DNA of 64,000 nucleotides from an uncultured Succinivibrionaceae bacterium (lineage in GTDB: Bacteria > Pseudomonadota > Gammaproteobacteria > Enterobacterales > Succinivibrionaceae). Positions within the stretch are counted from its first letter, which is position 1; every line of letters begins with the position of its first letter. The notes beneath the pieces are model-generated. The model had not been told where the DNA came from. It was given only the letters and a program-made list of their open reading frames with translations, and did no database searches. The stretch lies in assembly GCA_944390105.1 (NCBI GenBank), contig CALXOV010000045.1, forward strand, positions 1-64,000, in the 5' to 3' direction. Positions 1 to 8,994 of the stretch are shown piece by piece. A program made the position numbers and the translations under genes.

Positions 1-99
1 AAATGGACATCACCTATACGCAATTGGGCTAAAGTCCTAAATCAGATCACTATGTTTGATGATTTTGTTGAAAGATTAACACAATATCATGTAATATAG
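1..99 (+). CDS. IS256-family (mutator-type) transposase, C-terminal end only
   Basis: The window opens inside an open frame that reads 32 residues and stops with TAG at 97-99. The visible tail contains W-T-S-P-I-R-N-W and then an L-N-Q-[IF]-type helix. This resembles the C-terminal tail of IS256/mutator transposases, which commonly end in W-[TS]-x-P-[IV]-R-N-W followed by a short helix. The catalytic DDE core would lie before the window. The gene points into the group II intron remnant on the opposite strand, so the insertion sequence probably landed in that intron. The family call rests on this short tail alone. Confidence 0.65.
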   Translation, partial: KWTSPIRNWAKVLNQITMFDDFVERLTQYHVI

Positions 100-135
100 C
101 GATGTGAAATTTACACAAAAATTATATTACTCCCA
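100..135 (+). mobile_element. Probable right end of the IS256-like element
   Basis: Directly after the transposase stop is an AT-rich stretch with GAAATTTACACAAAA at 106-120. Many IS256-family terminal inverted repeats carry a T-T-T-A-C-A-C-A-A motif of this kind. On the minus strand, recognisable reverse-transcriptase coding sequence ends at about position 140, which fits a boundary near 125-140. The left end and the target duplication lie outside the window, so the exact junction is not determined. Confidence 0.45.
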
Positions 136-692
136 TAGCTCCGGAATCGTGTCCTGTTTCGCTTCCATTGTTTCAGGAGTAACTGTCTTTTCCTACGCCT
201 CAACCAGGTGTCTTCGGGTTCCATAGTGGTCTTACTAATACCGATTGCAAAGTAGTTATACCAGCCTCTTAAAACGGAATTGAGTTTGCTTTGGGTGGCT
301 TCAATGCCTCGGGGACACCTCCGGTCAAGGAGAGCTTTTGCCTTCTCCCTGAACTTTTGTCTGCTTTTCTTGTGCGGGACTACTCTCCATATTCCTGTTT
401 TAGGGTTTCTCCAGAAACCAAAATCGAGGAATTTGACATCTGGGTTGAGTTTGCTTACGTGCGTCTTATCTTTGTTCACCTGTAGGAAAAGCTTTCCTTC
501 AATGAATTTGGTGACACTCGCTAGCACTCGTTCCGCCGCACGTTGGCTTTTGCAGAAAATCATCATATCGTCGGCGTATCTTACAAATTTGTGTCCCCGC
601 TCAACGAGTTCTTGGTCGAGCTCGTTGAGCAGGCTGTTTGCAAGTACCGGACTAACGGCCGAGCTTTGCGCTCCGCTCCTGTTGCCGCAGTG
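111..692 (-). pseudogene. ltrA: Group II intron reverse transcriptase/maturase remnant, both ends lost
   Basis: Read on the minus strand, the frame gives S-P-V-L-A-N (RT block 4 region), then L-N-E-L-D-x-E-L, then R-Y-A-D-D at 567-581, the polymerase active site. It continues through the thumb region with G-W-Y-N-Y-F and a basic W-L-R-R-R-K-R-Q segment. An in-frame TAG lies at 693-695, and the sequence beyond it does not match the finger blocks RT0-RT3, so about the first half is missing. The C-terminus ends shortly after R-T-R-F-R, where the maturase X/endonuclease region should continue, apparently because the IS256-like element is inserted there. The usual G-x-P-Q-G before S-P is also degenerate. 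It cannot encode an active enzyme. Confidence 0.8.
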
Positions 693-1158
693 CTATTCGA
701 AATACGCTCGTGCTACTGTGGCTGTCAGGTTTCCTTTGTTTTCGACGGTGCTTTTTACCGCGCAATTCAATTCTGCTTACTTTTACACCTTTAACATTTC
801 AGCCCTTCGCTGATACTCACAGCTACTATGGCCTCATCTGACTTCTGCCAGTTCGTTTTGCTATAGCACTCATGCTACCCGACAGACCTCCGCGGGTAAG
901 CGACACCATCCTTTTCCCGGTACCGCCGCATTTACCTAGCTAACCTTACGTTACAGCTTAGGGCTACGTCTTGTTTTGCAGACTCACCCGGTTGCAAGCC
1001 TGATGCGATTTCTGTTCGTCGATACGCTTGAGACTTGCCATCGTACTGCTTTCAGCCAACACCTCATGGTGCTCGCCTTGTTCTAGACTTTGGCCTTGCT
1101 CTGTACAGCCGGCCTAGGGACTTTCACCCATTAGAATAAGTGTGCATGCCGCGCACAC
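130..1158 (-). mobile_element. Group IIC intron remnant (5' ribozyme domains plus broken RT)
   Basis: On the minus strand the element starts at 1158 with GTGTGCGCGGCATG, followed by GGGTGAAAGTCCC. This is the 5' signature seen in bacterial class C introns such as the Oceanobacillus iheyensis intron. Further on come ACCCGCGGAGGTCTG and GCAGAAGTCAGATGAGGCC, conserved pieces of domains I-III just ahead of the RT frame. No domain V/VI hairpin is visible; those parts would lie beyond the IS256-like insertion or are gone. The intron begins directly after the galK terminator T-tract, the preferred target of group IIC introns. Splicing competence is lost unless 3' pieces exist elsewhere. Confidence 0.75.
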
Positions 1159-1160
1159 AG

Positions 1161-1188
1161 TAAAACTGCGCAGTTTAAAGCCGCGCAG
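1161..1188 (-). terminator. Intrinsic terminator of the gal operon; group IIC intron target
   Basis: On the minus strand, downstream of the galK stop, CTGCGC (1188-1183) pairs with GCGCAG (1171-1166) across an 11-nt loop and is followed by TTTTA. The intron 5' end lies 3 nt beyond the T-tract. The stem is short (6 bp, extendable by wobble pairs). Confidence 0.6.
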
Positions 1189-1234
1189 CTGCAGTCAGCG
1201 TACACTCAGCACAAGGTGAGTGTAGCGTTGTAGT

Positions 1235-2389
1235 TTAGAGCTTGGTGAAGTGCGCACCAGCTGCGGCGAAAGTCTCAATAATGGTAGCCTTACGCCCGGA
1301 GATCTTCTCGTACTCAGCATCAATAGCTGCAGTAATAGCTGGGATCTTAGCCGGCTCTACCACCGCGACCACGCTGCCGCCGAAGCCGCCACCGGTCATG
1401 CGGACCGCTGCATTTTCGCCGATGGCCTCACGGATAATTTCCACTAAGCCGTCAATTTCCGGAATAGTGATCTCAAAATCATCGCGCATTGAGCAATGCG
1501 AAGCGTACATTAACTCGGCAAGCTTAGCTAAATCCCCAGACTCAAAGGCTTTAACAGCAGCTAGCACGCGATCATCTTCCGTAATGACGTGACGGGCACG
1601 GCGGAAGGTCACATCGTCAAGCTCCGAGCGCTTGGCCTCAAGCATTTCCATGGTAGCATCACGCAGCGCCTTGACGCCTAACACGCGGGCGGCTGCTTCA
1701 CACTGCTCACGGCGCTCATTGTACTCGCCGCCGACTAAGGCATGCTTAACATTGGAATTGACGATAAGCACTTCAAGCCCGCTTGGCACCTTAACCTGCT
1801 GCTTTTCTAAAGAGCGGCAGTCAAGTCGCATCGCACAGCCTTCCTGACCGCAGGCGGAAATGGTCTGATCCATAATGCCGCACTTACAGCCGATATAGGC
1901 TTCAGCCGCCTGGCCGATAAGCGCAATATCCTGCAGTGCGATATTCAGTCCGCAGGCCTCGGAGAGTAAATTGCCAAACGCCACCTCTAAGGAAGCCGAT
2001 GAGGATAGACCGGCCCCTAACGGTACGTCACCGCAGATAGCCACATCCAGCCCCTGGACCTTGCAGCCGCGCTCACAGATGAGCTTAGTCACGCCGCGCA
2101 GATAGTTTGACCAAGTTTTGCTCTCATGCTTTTGCATGTCAGCAGTCACCGTGAATTCATCATAATCGCCGTTGACATCAACCGCCAGCACGCGCATCTT
2201 ATCGCTGCCGTTGAAGCGGGCGGCTATGGCAGTACCGAACTTAATCGCGCACGGCATCACGAAGCCGTCATTGTAGTCGGTGTGCTCACCGATTAAGTTA
2301 ACGCGGCCTGGTGCGTAAGACATGAACTCGGGCTGAGCACCGAACTTTTCTGCAAAAGCCGCAATGGCCTTCTGTTTTACATCAGTCAT
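1235..2389 (-). CDS. galK: Galactokinase
   Basis: Phosphorylates alpha-D-galactose with ATP in the cytoplasmic Leloir pathway. The 384-residue protein has the usual galactokinase length (E. coli 382). GHMP-kinase motifs are in order: the galactose signature G-R-V-N-L-I-G-E-H-T-D-Y-N-D at 28-41, the phosphate-binding G-L-S-S-S-A-S-L-E at 127-135, the catalytic D in M-D-Q at about 174, and G-G-G-F-G-G-S near residue 340. It is the last gene of galE-galT-galK, 81 bp after galT with an intercistronic hairpin between them. A terminator and an intron remnant follow it. No galM is present. Confidence 0.97.
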   Translation of the reverse strand: MTDVKQKAIAAFAEKFGAQPEFMSYAPGRVNLIGEHTDYNDGFVMPCAIKFGTAIAARFNGSDKMRVLAVDVNGDYDEFTVTADMQKHESKTWSNYLRGVTKLICERGCKVQGLDVAICGDVPLGAGLSSSASLEVAFGNLLSEACGLNIALQDIALIGQAAEAYIGCKCGIMDQTISACGQEGCAMRLDCRSLEKQQVKVPSGLEVLIVNSNVKHALVGGEYNERREQCEAAARVLGVKALRDATMEMLEAKRSELDDVTFRRARHVITEDDRVLAAVKAFESGDLAKLAELMYASHCSMRDDFEITIPEIDGLVEIIREAIGENAAVRMTGGGFGGSVVAVVEPAKIPAITAAIDAEYEKISGRKATIIETFAAAGAHFTKL

Positions 2390-2416
2390 GTAAGTACCTT
2401 TAATTGCTGCTGCTAA

Positions 2417-2436
2417 GCGGCCGCGCCAACGGCCGC
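2417..2436 (-). other. Intercistronic hairpin between galT and galK
   Basis: GCGGCCG (2417-2423) and CGGCCGC (2430-2436) form a 7-bp GC stem with a 6-nt loop in the 81-bp galT-galK gap. No T-tract follows on either strand, so an RNA-processing or stability hairpin is more likely than a terminator. That role is inferred. Confidence 0.45.
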
Positions 2437-2470
2437 CTGAGCGATGATTAGTGGAGATAAACTTTATGCC

Positions 2471-3511
2471 TTACGCTTGAGTGTAATGCACCTCAGAGAG
2501 CGCCCGCAGCCTATCTGCGGCCTGTTCGGGTGTCAGATCGCGCTGCTTTTCCGCCAAGAGCTCAAAGCCGGCCACGAACTTCTTCACCGTAGCCGAGCGC
2601 AGCAGCGGCGGATAATAATGTGCGTGCATCTGCCATTCAGGATGCTCTTCGCCATCAGCCGGGGCATTGTGCCAACCCATCGAGTACGGGAAAGAGCACT
2701 CAAACAGATTGTCATAGCGGGTAGTCAGCTTCTTAATGATAAGAGCTAAATCATTGCGCTGGGCATCATTAAGCTCATTGATGGAGGCCACCTTGAACTT
2801 CGGCAGAATCATGGTTTCAAACGGCCAGAAAGCCCAGTACGGCACTAAAGCTACAAAGAACTCAGTCTCACAGACGATGCGCTCTTTGCTAATCAGCTCC
2901 TGTTTGACATAGTCAAGCAGCAGCGGCGCGCCGTGCTTCTTATAATATTTCTGCTGCTGCGCAAGCTCCTTAATAATTTCCTCCGGCAGGAAGGAGCAGG
3001 CCCAAATCTGCCCGTGCGGATGCGGATTGGAGCAGCCCATGATGGCGCCCTTGTTTTCAAACAGCTGCACCCACTTATAGGTTTTGGACAGCTCCGTGAG
3101 CTGCTCAGCCCACAGATCAACCACCTTGCGGATAGCCTCCGGGCTCATCACCGGCAGGGTCTTGGAATGATCTGCACTAAAGCAGATCACGCGGGCGGTG
3201 CCGCGCGCCGGCTCAAGGCGGAATAGATCATCATTTTCCGGGCCATCAGTCGGGGTATCCGGCATCAGCGCCGCAAAGTCGTTGGTAAAGACGTAATTGC
3301 TCTCATACTGCGGATTAACGTCACCTGATACGCGGGTATTGCCCGGGCACAGATAGCACTTGGGATCATACGACGGCTTCTGCTCGTCAGTCTGCTTTTC
3401 CACTTGGCCGTTCCACGGGCGCTTGGCGCGATGGGGCGACACTAAAATCCATTCACCGGTTAAAGCATTAAAGCGGCGATGCGGATGATCGCTGACATTG
3501 AAATTAGCCAT
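2471..3511 (-). CDS. galT: Galactose-1-phosphate uridylyltransferase
   Basis: Exchanges UDP between UDP-glucose and galactose-1-phosphate. With the start at 3511 the protein has 346 residues (E. coli 348). The catalytic H-P-H-G-Q lies at 164-168, with zinc-site C52 and C55 and H115 at the same positions as in E. coli. The frame could extend upstream, but the chosen ATG has a strong Shine-Dalgarno GAGGAG formed by the last codons of galE, and the extension would overlap galE. It lies 4 nt after the galE stop, so the two genes are probably translationally coupled. Confidence 0.97.
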   Translation of the reverse strand: MANFNVSDHPHRRFNALTGEWILVSPHRAKRPWNGQVEKQTDEQKPSYDPKCYLCPGNTRVSGDVNPQYESNYVFTNDFAALMPDTPTDGPENDDLFRLEPARGTARVICFSADHSKTLPVMSPEAIRKVVDLWAEQLTELSKTYKWVQLFENKGAIMGCSNPHPHGQIWACSFLPEEIIKELAQQQKYYKKHGAPLLLDYVKQELISKERIVCETEFFVALVPYWAFWPFETMILPKFKVASINELNDAQRNDLALIIKKLTTRYDNLFECSFPYSMGWHNAPADGEEHPEWQMHAHYYPPLLRSATVKKFVAGFELLAEKQRDLTPEQAADRLRALSEVHYTQA

Positions 3512-3515
3512 CTGC

Positions 3516-4535
3516 TTACTCCTCATACCCATTGGGGTTATTCTTCTGCCAATTATATGAATCACGCGTCATATCATCTAAGGTTAGCTCAGCCTTCCAG
3601 TTAAGCTCACGCGCAGCCTTGGACGGGTCGGCAAAGCACTGCACCACATCGCCAGCGCGGCGCGGGGCAAACTGGTGCGGCAGCTCACGGCCGATGGCCT
3701 TGGAGAAGGCGTTGACCATATCGAGCACGCTATAGCCGATGCCGGTGCCTAAATTGTAGATGTGCACGCCGCCTTGATTGAGACAGTGTTTAATCGCGGC
3801 CACATGGCCCTTAGCTAAATCCACCACATGGATGTAGTCGCGGATGCAGGTTCCGTCCTTGGTCGGATAGTCATTACCAAAGATATTTAAAATCGGCAGC
3901 TTGCCGACGGCAACTTGGGTCAGGTACGGCATCAAGTTGTTCGGGATACCGCGCGGATCTTCGCCGATAAGCCCAGACGGATGGGCGCCTACCGGATTGA
4001 AGTAGCGCAGCAGCGTCACCGAGAATTCCGGAATAGCGCGCTGTAGCTCTTCGGCCATATATTCAATATCAATCTTGGTCTGACCGTACGGGCTGTTGGC
4101 ACGCTTGACCGGTGAGGCTTCAGTTAAAGGCACCTCATCGGGCTCGCCGTAGACAGTTGCGGACGAGGAGAAAATGAAATTGCGGCAGTTGAAGTCACGC
4201 ATCACCGTAAGCAGCATGCGCGAGCCATTGACATTATTGTCATAGTACTCAAGCGGCTTTTTCACCGACTCGCCAACCGCTTTAAGTCCGGCAAAGTGAA
4301 TCACTCCATCAATCTGATGGGCCTTGAACACCGCCTCAAGCTGCTCACGCACGCGGATATCGCCAAAGTAGCAGGGAACAGACTTGCCGCAGATCTGATG
4401 GATGCGGTTTAATACCGCCGGTTTGGCATTGCTGAAGTTGTCGAGAATGATGGGTTCATAGCCCGCCTTGACCAATTCAATGACGGTATGCGAACCGATA
4501 AAGCCAGCACCGCCGGTAACTAAAATCGTGGTCAT
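3516..4535 (-). CDS. galE: UDP-glucose 4-epimerase
   Basis: Interconverts UDP-galactose and UDP-glucose, using tightly bound NAD. The 339 residues match the family (E. coli 338). The Rossmann motif G-G-A-G-F-I-G lies at 8-14, and the catalytic triad is S125 with Y150-x3-K154. It is the first gene of galETK and faces a divergent galR-type gene across a 247-bp region holding two repressor operators. Its final codons, GAG GAG TAA, serve as the ribosome-binding site of galT. Confidence 0.97.
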   Translation of the reverse strand: MTTILVTGGAGFIGSHTVIELVKAGYEPIILDNFSNAKPAVLNRIHQICGKSVPCYFGDIRVREQLEAVFKAHQIDGVIHFAGLKAVGESVKKPLEYYDNNVNGSRMLLTVMRDFNCRNFIFSSSATVYGEPDEVPLTEASPVKRANSPYGQTKIDIEYMAEELQRAIPEFSVTLLRYFNPVGAHPSGLIGEDPRGIPNNLMPYLTQVAVGKLPILNIFGNDYPTKDGTCIRDYIHVVDLAKGHVAAIKHCLNQGGVHIYNLGTGIGYSVLDMVNAFSKAIGRELPHQFAPRRAGDVVQCFADPSKAARELNWKAELTLDDMTRDSYNWQKNNPNGYEE

Positions 4536-4567
4536 ATTATCTCCTCAAAAGCGTATGCACACTGCGA

Positions 4568-4581
4568 TGTAAACGTTTACA
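4568..4581. promoter_or_regulatory. GalR/LacI-family operator 1 (gal promoter)
   Basis: TGTAAACGTTTACA is a perfect 14-bp palindrome with the central CG typical of GalR/LacI-family operators. It lies 33 bp upstream of galE. Its centre is 114 bp from that of the second site at 4682-4695, about the same as the operator spacing of the E. coli gal operon, where GalR binds both sites and loops the DNA. Confidence 0.8.
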
Positions 4582-4681
4582 ATTATATAACCCCCGCGCG
4601 TAGGTGCAAGAAAATATAATGTGCTCAAGATCTAAATTCTGCACAAAAATAGTCAGCAGATGCGCCATTTCCTGTCTACAA

Positions 4682-4695
4682 TGTAACCGTTTACT
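4682..4695. promoter_or_regulatory. GalR/LacI-family operator 2
   Basis: TGTAACCGTTTACT matches the first operator at 12 of 14 positions and lies 88 bp upstream of the repressor start. A single site here could serve autoregulation as well as loop formation with the site at 4568-4581. Confidence 0.7.
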
Positions 4696-4782
4696 TAAAA
4701 ATGTGCACTACATCGCAAAAATTTGTCAAAGCGCGGTACACTGTAGTCACAGCTTAAAATCTTACAGCAAGAGAATAAGAAT

Positions 4783-5892
4783 ATGCCCACCATTCGCGAC
4801 GTCGCTAAATTAGCCGGAGTGTCCGTGGCTACGGTATCCCGTGTGCTCAACAGCTCCTCTAAAGTAAGTGAACAGGCACGCACGGCGGTGCTCAAAGCGC
4901 AGCGCGAGCTGGACTTTCATTTAAATGCCAATGCGCGGACTTTAGCGCGCAAAGACTCGGAGATCATTGGTGTCACCGTATCGGATGTATCTGATCCGTA
5001 TTTCGGTTGCATGGTGCGCGCCTGTGAAAATGCCGCGCATGCCTTGGGCTGCTCACTTTTAGTCTGTCAGGGCTTGCATGAGGCCGAGCGCGAAATAGCA
5101 GCAATTGAGAATCTGCTGTCGCATCATTGCCGCGGCATGATCGTGCATGCCCTTACCATCAGCGATGAAAAACTCTGCGATTACATGCGCCGCGTCCCCT
5201 CAATGGTGCTTATCAATCGCCAAATTGATGCTTTTGCTGAGCGCTGCGTCAATATTGATAATGAAAAAGGCGAGTTTTTGGCCGTAAACCAACTGATAAA
5301 CTGCGGCCACCGCGCGATTGCCTACGTCGGCTCTAGTCATAGTATTGCTGATGCCAAGCAGCGACTTGCGGGCTATCGCAAAGCGCTGCAGGCCCATCAG
5401 CTACCCCTATCCCCCGCGCTGATGGTCGCCGATGAACCGTCGCTTGAAGGCGGCATCCGCGCTGCGCGCGAACTATTATCGCGCGGGATTTATTTTTCGG
5501 CGGTGGCGGTCTACAACGACACCATGGCCGCCGGCCTCATGGCGGTGCTCCTTGAAAAAGGCATTGCCGTGCCGCAGGATATTTCGGTGGTGGGTTTTGA
5601 CGATCTGATGTTAGCGCGTTGTTTAAATCCACCTTTATCCACGATCACTAATCCGGTTGAAGAAATGGGCGAGGCCGCAGTAAGGCTCGCCAGCTCCCTG
5701 TATCATCACGATCATCAGGCCGCCGCGCTGCCAAATTTTGAAGTGCGCTTTGTCCAGCGCCGCTCCATTGTTGCCCCTAGCGCTACGCGCTGGCTAGACC
5801 GACAAAATAGCCTAACGCCGCTTGACGGCGAGAGCAAGGCCACCGCCGCCTTTCGCCGCGCACAAGCGCTTGCGGATAAAAGTCGGCCGTAA
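4783..5892 (+). CDS. galR: LacI-family repressor, GalR/GalS type
   Basis: DNA-binding repressor expected to respond to galactose. The N-terminal helix-turn-helix (residues 4-23, T-I-R-D-V-A-K-L-A-G-V-S-V-A-T-V-S-R-V) is the GalR type. The periplasmic-binding-protein-like sensor domain keeps GalR landmarks such as S-D-V-S-D-P-Y-F-G, V-Y-N-D-T-M-A-A-G and V-G-F-D-D. It is divergent from galETK and shares its operator region. At 369 residues it is about 26 longer than E. coli GalR; the extra tail after about residue 340 is Ala/Arg-rich and matches nothing I recognise. GalR and GalS cannot be separated from sequence alone. Confidence 0.88.
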   Translation: MPTIRDVAKLAGVSVATVSRVLNSSSKVSEQARTAVLKAQRELDFHLNANARTLARKDSEIIGVTVSDVSDPYFGCMVRACENAAHALGCSLLVCQGLHEAEREIAAIENLLSHHCRGMIVHALTISDEKLCDYMRRVPSMVLINRQIDAFAERCVNIDNEKGEFLAVNQLINCGHRAIAYVGSSHSIADAKQRLAGYRKALQAHQLPLSPALMVADEPSLEGGIRAARELLSRGIYFSAVAVYNDTMAAGLMAVLLEKGIAVPQDISVVGFDDLMLARCLNPPLSTITNPVEEMGEAAVRLASSLYHHDHQAAALPNFEVRFVQRRSIVAPSATRWLDRQNSLTPLDGESKATAAFRRAQALADKSRP

Positions 5893-5912
5893 GCACATAA
5901 GCGCTTACGGCC
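5885..5912. terminator. Hairpin overlapping the galR stop codon, possible bidirectional terminator
   Basis: GGCCGTAAGC (5885-5894) and GCTTACGGCC (5903-5912) form a perfect 10-bp stem with an 8-nt loop that contains the galR stop codon. No T-run follows on the plus strand; on the minus strand a short TTTT occurs a few bases later. It sits between convergent galR and the FKBP gene. Confidence 0.5.
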
Positions 5913-6032
5913 AAGTCACAGCTGACTAAAAAAGAAAAGCAAAACGCTCTTAACTGAGGCTGGCAAGTGGGCACCGCCTTACCCTCCAGGGGCTGGCGAT
6001 GCCTGCAGCTGCCTACCCGCGTCGTCTGCGGT

Positions 6033-6857
6033 TTACTTGGAAGCGGCAGCTTCCTGCGCGGCATTGGGAGCCGCTTCTGCCGCCGGCTTGACTTCAACTA
6101 ATTCCACGGTGAAGACTAAGGCTGAATTGGGCTTAATTAAGGTCCCGGCACCATTCTCGCCATAGGCTAGCTTAGAGGGGATGTACAGCTCGTAGACTGC
6201 GCCCTCGGACATCAGCTGCAGACCTTCCACCCAGCCGGCAATCATGTTCTGCAGCGGGAAGGTAACGGCATCTTTCTGCTCATCAAAGACCTGTCCGTCA
6301 ATGGTGGTACCCTTATACTTCACCGAGATGGTATCGGCAGCCGTCGGCTTCTTACCGTTGCCTTCCTTAATGACCTTGTACTGCAGGCCAGAAGCTGTTG
6401 TCACTACCCCCTCTTTTTTGGCGTTATCGGCTAAGAACTTCTCGCCGGCGCTCAGATTGGCCTCAGCTTCAGCCTTCATCTTAGCGGCCATCTGCTCCTG
6501 CACTTTCTGATCTAAAGCCTGCAGCGTTTCTTCTATCTGCTTGGGCTCTAAGCTACTCTTATTGTTCAGCGCATCGACGAAGCCAGCTTCAATTAATTTA
6601 AAGTCAAGCTGACCTAAAAACTCGCCCTGCTCCTTTACCATCTGAGCAATATAGCCGCCCACCGAAGCACCGACGGCATAAGACACTTTGTCATCAAAAC
6701 TGCTGTCAGCCGTGACGGCCGGCGCGGCAGACGCCGCCGCGGCTTCTTGCGCCTGTGCGGCGGCTACCGGCTTGGCGCTGTCATCATTGCATGCCGTGAC
6801 CGCAAACAGCGCAGCGGCCAGAAGAGATACCTTGACAGGATGCTTTACAGTTAACAT
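6033..6857 (-). CDS. FKBP-type peptidyl-prolyl cis-trans isomerase, lipoprotein (FkpA/Mip-like)
   Basis: Predicted folding catalyst or chaperone in the periplasm. The 274-residue product starts with a lipoprotein signal (basic N-terminus, hydrophobic 9-20, lipobox V-T-A-C with C23). An Ala-rich linker follows, then a helical dimerisation region of the FkpA/Mip type (about 55-140) and a C-terminal FKBP domain (about 155-257) with V-F-D and A-Y-G-E-N-G-A. The start at 6857 is chosen because it has AAGGAG upstream and gives a clean signal peptide; 33 upstream in-frame residues look non-coding. E. coli FkpA is not a lipoprotein, so anchoring differs. It is monocistronic between galR and thiL. Confidence 0.88.
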   Translation of the reverse strand: MLTVKHPVKVSLLAAALFAVTACNDDSAKPVAAAQAQEAAAASAAPAVTADSSFDDKVSYAVGASVGGYIAQMVKEQGEFLGQLDFKLIEAGFVDALNNKSSLEPKQIEETLQALDQKVQEQMAAKMKAEAEANLSAGEKFLADNAKKEGVVTTASGLQYKVIKEGNGKKPTAADTISVKYKGTTIDGQVFDEQKDAVTFPLQNMIAGWVEGLQLMSEGAVYELYIPSKLAYGENGAGTLIKPNSALVFTVELVEVKPAAEAAPNAAQEAAASK

Positions 6858-7024
6858 GGGGGAAAAATTCTCCTTGTACCTAAAATGGTTGTGTCGCACT
6901 GCGCGCGAGCAGTGCGGCTTTAGTAAAAACGTTTGCGGCTGCGGGAAACGAGACATCCGCAGCCGTCTCTATAGGGCTTTAGAGCGTAGTGGCACCTGAA
7001 AGTTCCGCCGCCTGCGGCTTTGGC

Positions 7025-7990
7025 CTAAAAATGCTCAAAAGAAGGCCGCAGGATCTGCCGTCTGCCGTCAAGCATAAAATTAAATCCGTCGCTCAATGGC
7101 GTAATGGTGCCGATCTTCGTCACCGGCACCTGCAGTTTACACGCAAGTTGCTGCAGCGCAGCGCGTTGTGCCGGCGCCAGCGTAAACAGCAACTCATAAT
7201 CGCAGCCACCATAAAGCGCCGTATCAATGCGCGCTTCACGCGACAGCAACTCCGTGACCTCAGGCAGCGCAAAGCAAGGATTAAGCGGCAGGTTCTCAAG
7301 GATAAGCTGCGCTCCGACCTTACTTTCGCGACAGATATGGCGCAGATCGCCGGTCAAACCATCCGAGATATCAATGGCACAGTTGCAGATGCGTGTAAGC
7401 TTACGCGCAAAGCGCGCACGGCTTGGCAGTAAAAAGGACTGCGCATACAGCTCATTAAACAGCTCAGAACTTAGTTTAAGCTCACCCTGGCCCGCCTTAA
7501 CATAGAGCCCTGCCCCGCCCAAGCTTCCGGTGACATAAATGTCATCGCCCGGCTTGGCGGCATTGCGTAGCAGCACGCGCTGCGGCTTGATACTGCCAAT
7601 AGCAGTAATCGTAATGGACAGCGGACCTTTGGATGTATTGCCGCCAATAAGCGCCATCTTCTCCTGACGCGCTAGCGCAAACAGCCCCTTGGCAAAAGCC
7701 TTAAGCCAAGCTTTTTTGGCCTCCGGCAAGGTCAGTGACAAGAGAAAATAGCGCGGCTTGGCGCCCATCGCTGCTAAATCGGATATATTGACCGCCAAAG
7801 CGCGCCAACCTAGAAAATCCGCCCGCGTACCGGCAAAGAAATGACTCCCTTCAACTAAAGTATCGGTGGTAAGCGCCAACGGCGCTTTACTGTGTAGCAA
7901 CGCGCAGTCATCCCCCACCCCCAGACGGACCCCTTTGCCTGTATCATGACCGGCAAAGTACTTGGCAATCAGCGCAAACTCGCCTAGCAT
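7025..7990 (-). CDS. thiL: Thiamine-monophosphate kinase
   Basis: Phosphorylates thiamine monophosphate to the cofactor thiamine diphosphate. The 321 residues match the family. Motifs of the ThiL/PurM-like ATP-binding fold are present: G-V-G-D-D-C-A at 24-30, T-T-D-T-L-V-E-G-S-H-F at 41-51, and N-I-S-D-L-A-A-M-G-A at 68-77. It follows nusB by 6 bp and ends the ribD-ribE-ribH-nusB-thiL run, an order widely conserved in Gammaproteobacteria. No pgpA follows it. Confidence 0.96.
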   Translation of the reverse strand: MLGEFALIAKYFAGHDTGKGVRLGVGDDCALLHSKAPLALTTDTLVEGSHFFAGTRADFLGWRALAVNISDLAAMGAKPRYFLLSLTLPEAKKAWLKAFAKGLFALARQEKMALIGGNTSKGPLSITITAIGSIKPQRVLLRNAAKPGDDIYVTGSLGGAGLYVKAGQGELKLSSELFNELYAQSFLLPSRARFARKLTRICNCAIDISDGLTGDLRHICRESKVGAQLILENLPLNPCFALPEVTELLSREARIDTALYGGCDYELLFTLAPAQRAALQQLACKLQVPVTKIGTITPLSDGFNFMLDGRRQILRPSFEHF

Positions 7991-7996
7991 TTGACA

Positions 7997-8440
7997 CTAA
8001 TCCAAGCCGCGTTGCACGGCACGCACGACTTTATCGAGCACGCCGTTGACGAACTTATGACTGTCTTGCTCAGCAAATTCCTTGGCAAGCATGATGGCTT
8101 CGTTAATCACCACCTTGTAGGGCACATCCTGACGATACAGCAGCTCAAAGGTGCCTAAGCGTAAGATGGCCTTATCCACTTGATCTAAATCATCAATAGG
8201 ACGCGACAGATACGGGGCAAAGACCTCGTCTAAATGCGCGACATTTTCCACAATGCCCTGAATCAAATCATGCATGTAGTCCAGATCAGCCCCTTTGACC
8301 GGCTGATCTTCTAAAAACTGCTGCTCAATCTGCCCCGGGGACTGCTGGGTCATCTGCCACTGATAAACCGCCTGCAGCGCAAAGTGACGCGCCTTGTGGC
8401 GCATCGCCGGCGAGACCGCGCCTTCTTCTTTATTGCGCAT
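7997..8440 (-). CDS. nusB: Transcription antitermination factor NusB
   Basis: Binds boxA RNA with NusE (S10) in rRNA antitermination complexes. The 147 residues form one all-helical NusB domain, recognisable from R-x-x-A-x-x-A-L-Q-A-V-Y-Q-W at the N-terminus and D-x-V-D-K-A-I-L-R-L-G-T-F-E-L and V-V-I-N-E-A-I-M-L-A-K-E-F further on. The N-terminus is slightly longer than in E. coli (139). It lies 17 bp after ribH and 6 bp before thiL. Confidence 0.96.
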   Translation of the reverse strand: MRNKEEGAVSPAMRHKARHFALQAVYQWQMTQQSPGQIEQQFLEDQPVKGADLDYMHDLIQGIVENVAHLDEVFAPYLSRPIDDLDQVDKAILRLGTFELLYRQDVPYKVVINEAIMLAKEFAEQDSHKFVNGVLDKVVRAVQRGLD

Positions 8441-8457
8441 GGTGTGCCCTTCCTAAA

Positions 8458-8931
8458 TTAATCAATAGCTTTAATCACGTTGACCATTTCAAGCGCCGAG
8501 GACGCGGCCTCAGAGCCCTTATTCCCAGCCTTAGAACCGGCACGCTGCACGGCCTGCTCTAGGGTATCGGTGGTCAGCACGCCGTTTGCCACCGGAATGC
8601 CGTGACTTAAGGTCACTTGAGTAATGCCTTTCGCGCACTCATTGGCCACCACCTCAAAGTGATAGGTTGAACCGCGGATCACGCAACCTAAAGCAATTAA
8701 TGCATCATACTTACCGCTCTTGGCCAGATGCTCCAAAGCAACCGGGATCTCAATGGCCCCCGGCACGCGCACTACAGTAATGTGCTCATCCGGCACTTCA
8801 CCCTCACGGCGCAGCGTATCGAGTGCCCCCTCAAGCAAGCGTTCGCACACAAAAGAATTAAAGCGCGACACCACCACAGCAAAGCGCCCTTCCCGACAGG
8901 GCTTAATACCCTCAATAAATTTAATTGCCAT
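8458..8931 (-). CDS. ribH: 6,7-dimethyl-8-ribityllumazine synthase
   Basis: Condenses the ribitylamino-pyrimidinedione with dihydroxybutanone phosphate in the penultimate riboflavin step; the enzyme family forms pentamers or icosahedral shells. The start at 8931 gives 157 residues (E. coli 156) and has GGAGGATAA just upstream; an in-frame ATG 36 nt earlier lacks a Shine-Dalgarno site. Motifs: S-R-F-N at 22-25, V-P-G-A-I-E-I-P at 56-63, and [11 protein letters not shown] at 82-92 with the active-site histidine. It sits between ribE and nusB. Confidence 0.97.
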   Translation of the reverse strand: MAIKFIEGIKPCREGRFAVVVSRFNSFVCERLLEGALDTLRREGEVPDEHITVVRVPGAIEIPVALEHLAKSGKYDALIALGCVIRGSTYHFEVVANECAKGITQVTLSHGIPVANGVLTTDTLEQAVQRAGSKAGNKGSEAASSALEMVNVIKAID

Positions 8932-8994
8932 TGCCTTATCCTCCACTTGCTGCGCCGCCTTGTTCATGAGCTAACGCAGTATTTGGCACTAAAC

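Noticed and set aside
280-813. Plus-strand open frames (177 and 83 codons) over the intron
   Set aside because: They run antisense to the RT remnant and the intron RNA domains. Their sequences match no family, and a real RT reading exists on the minus strand.
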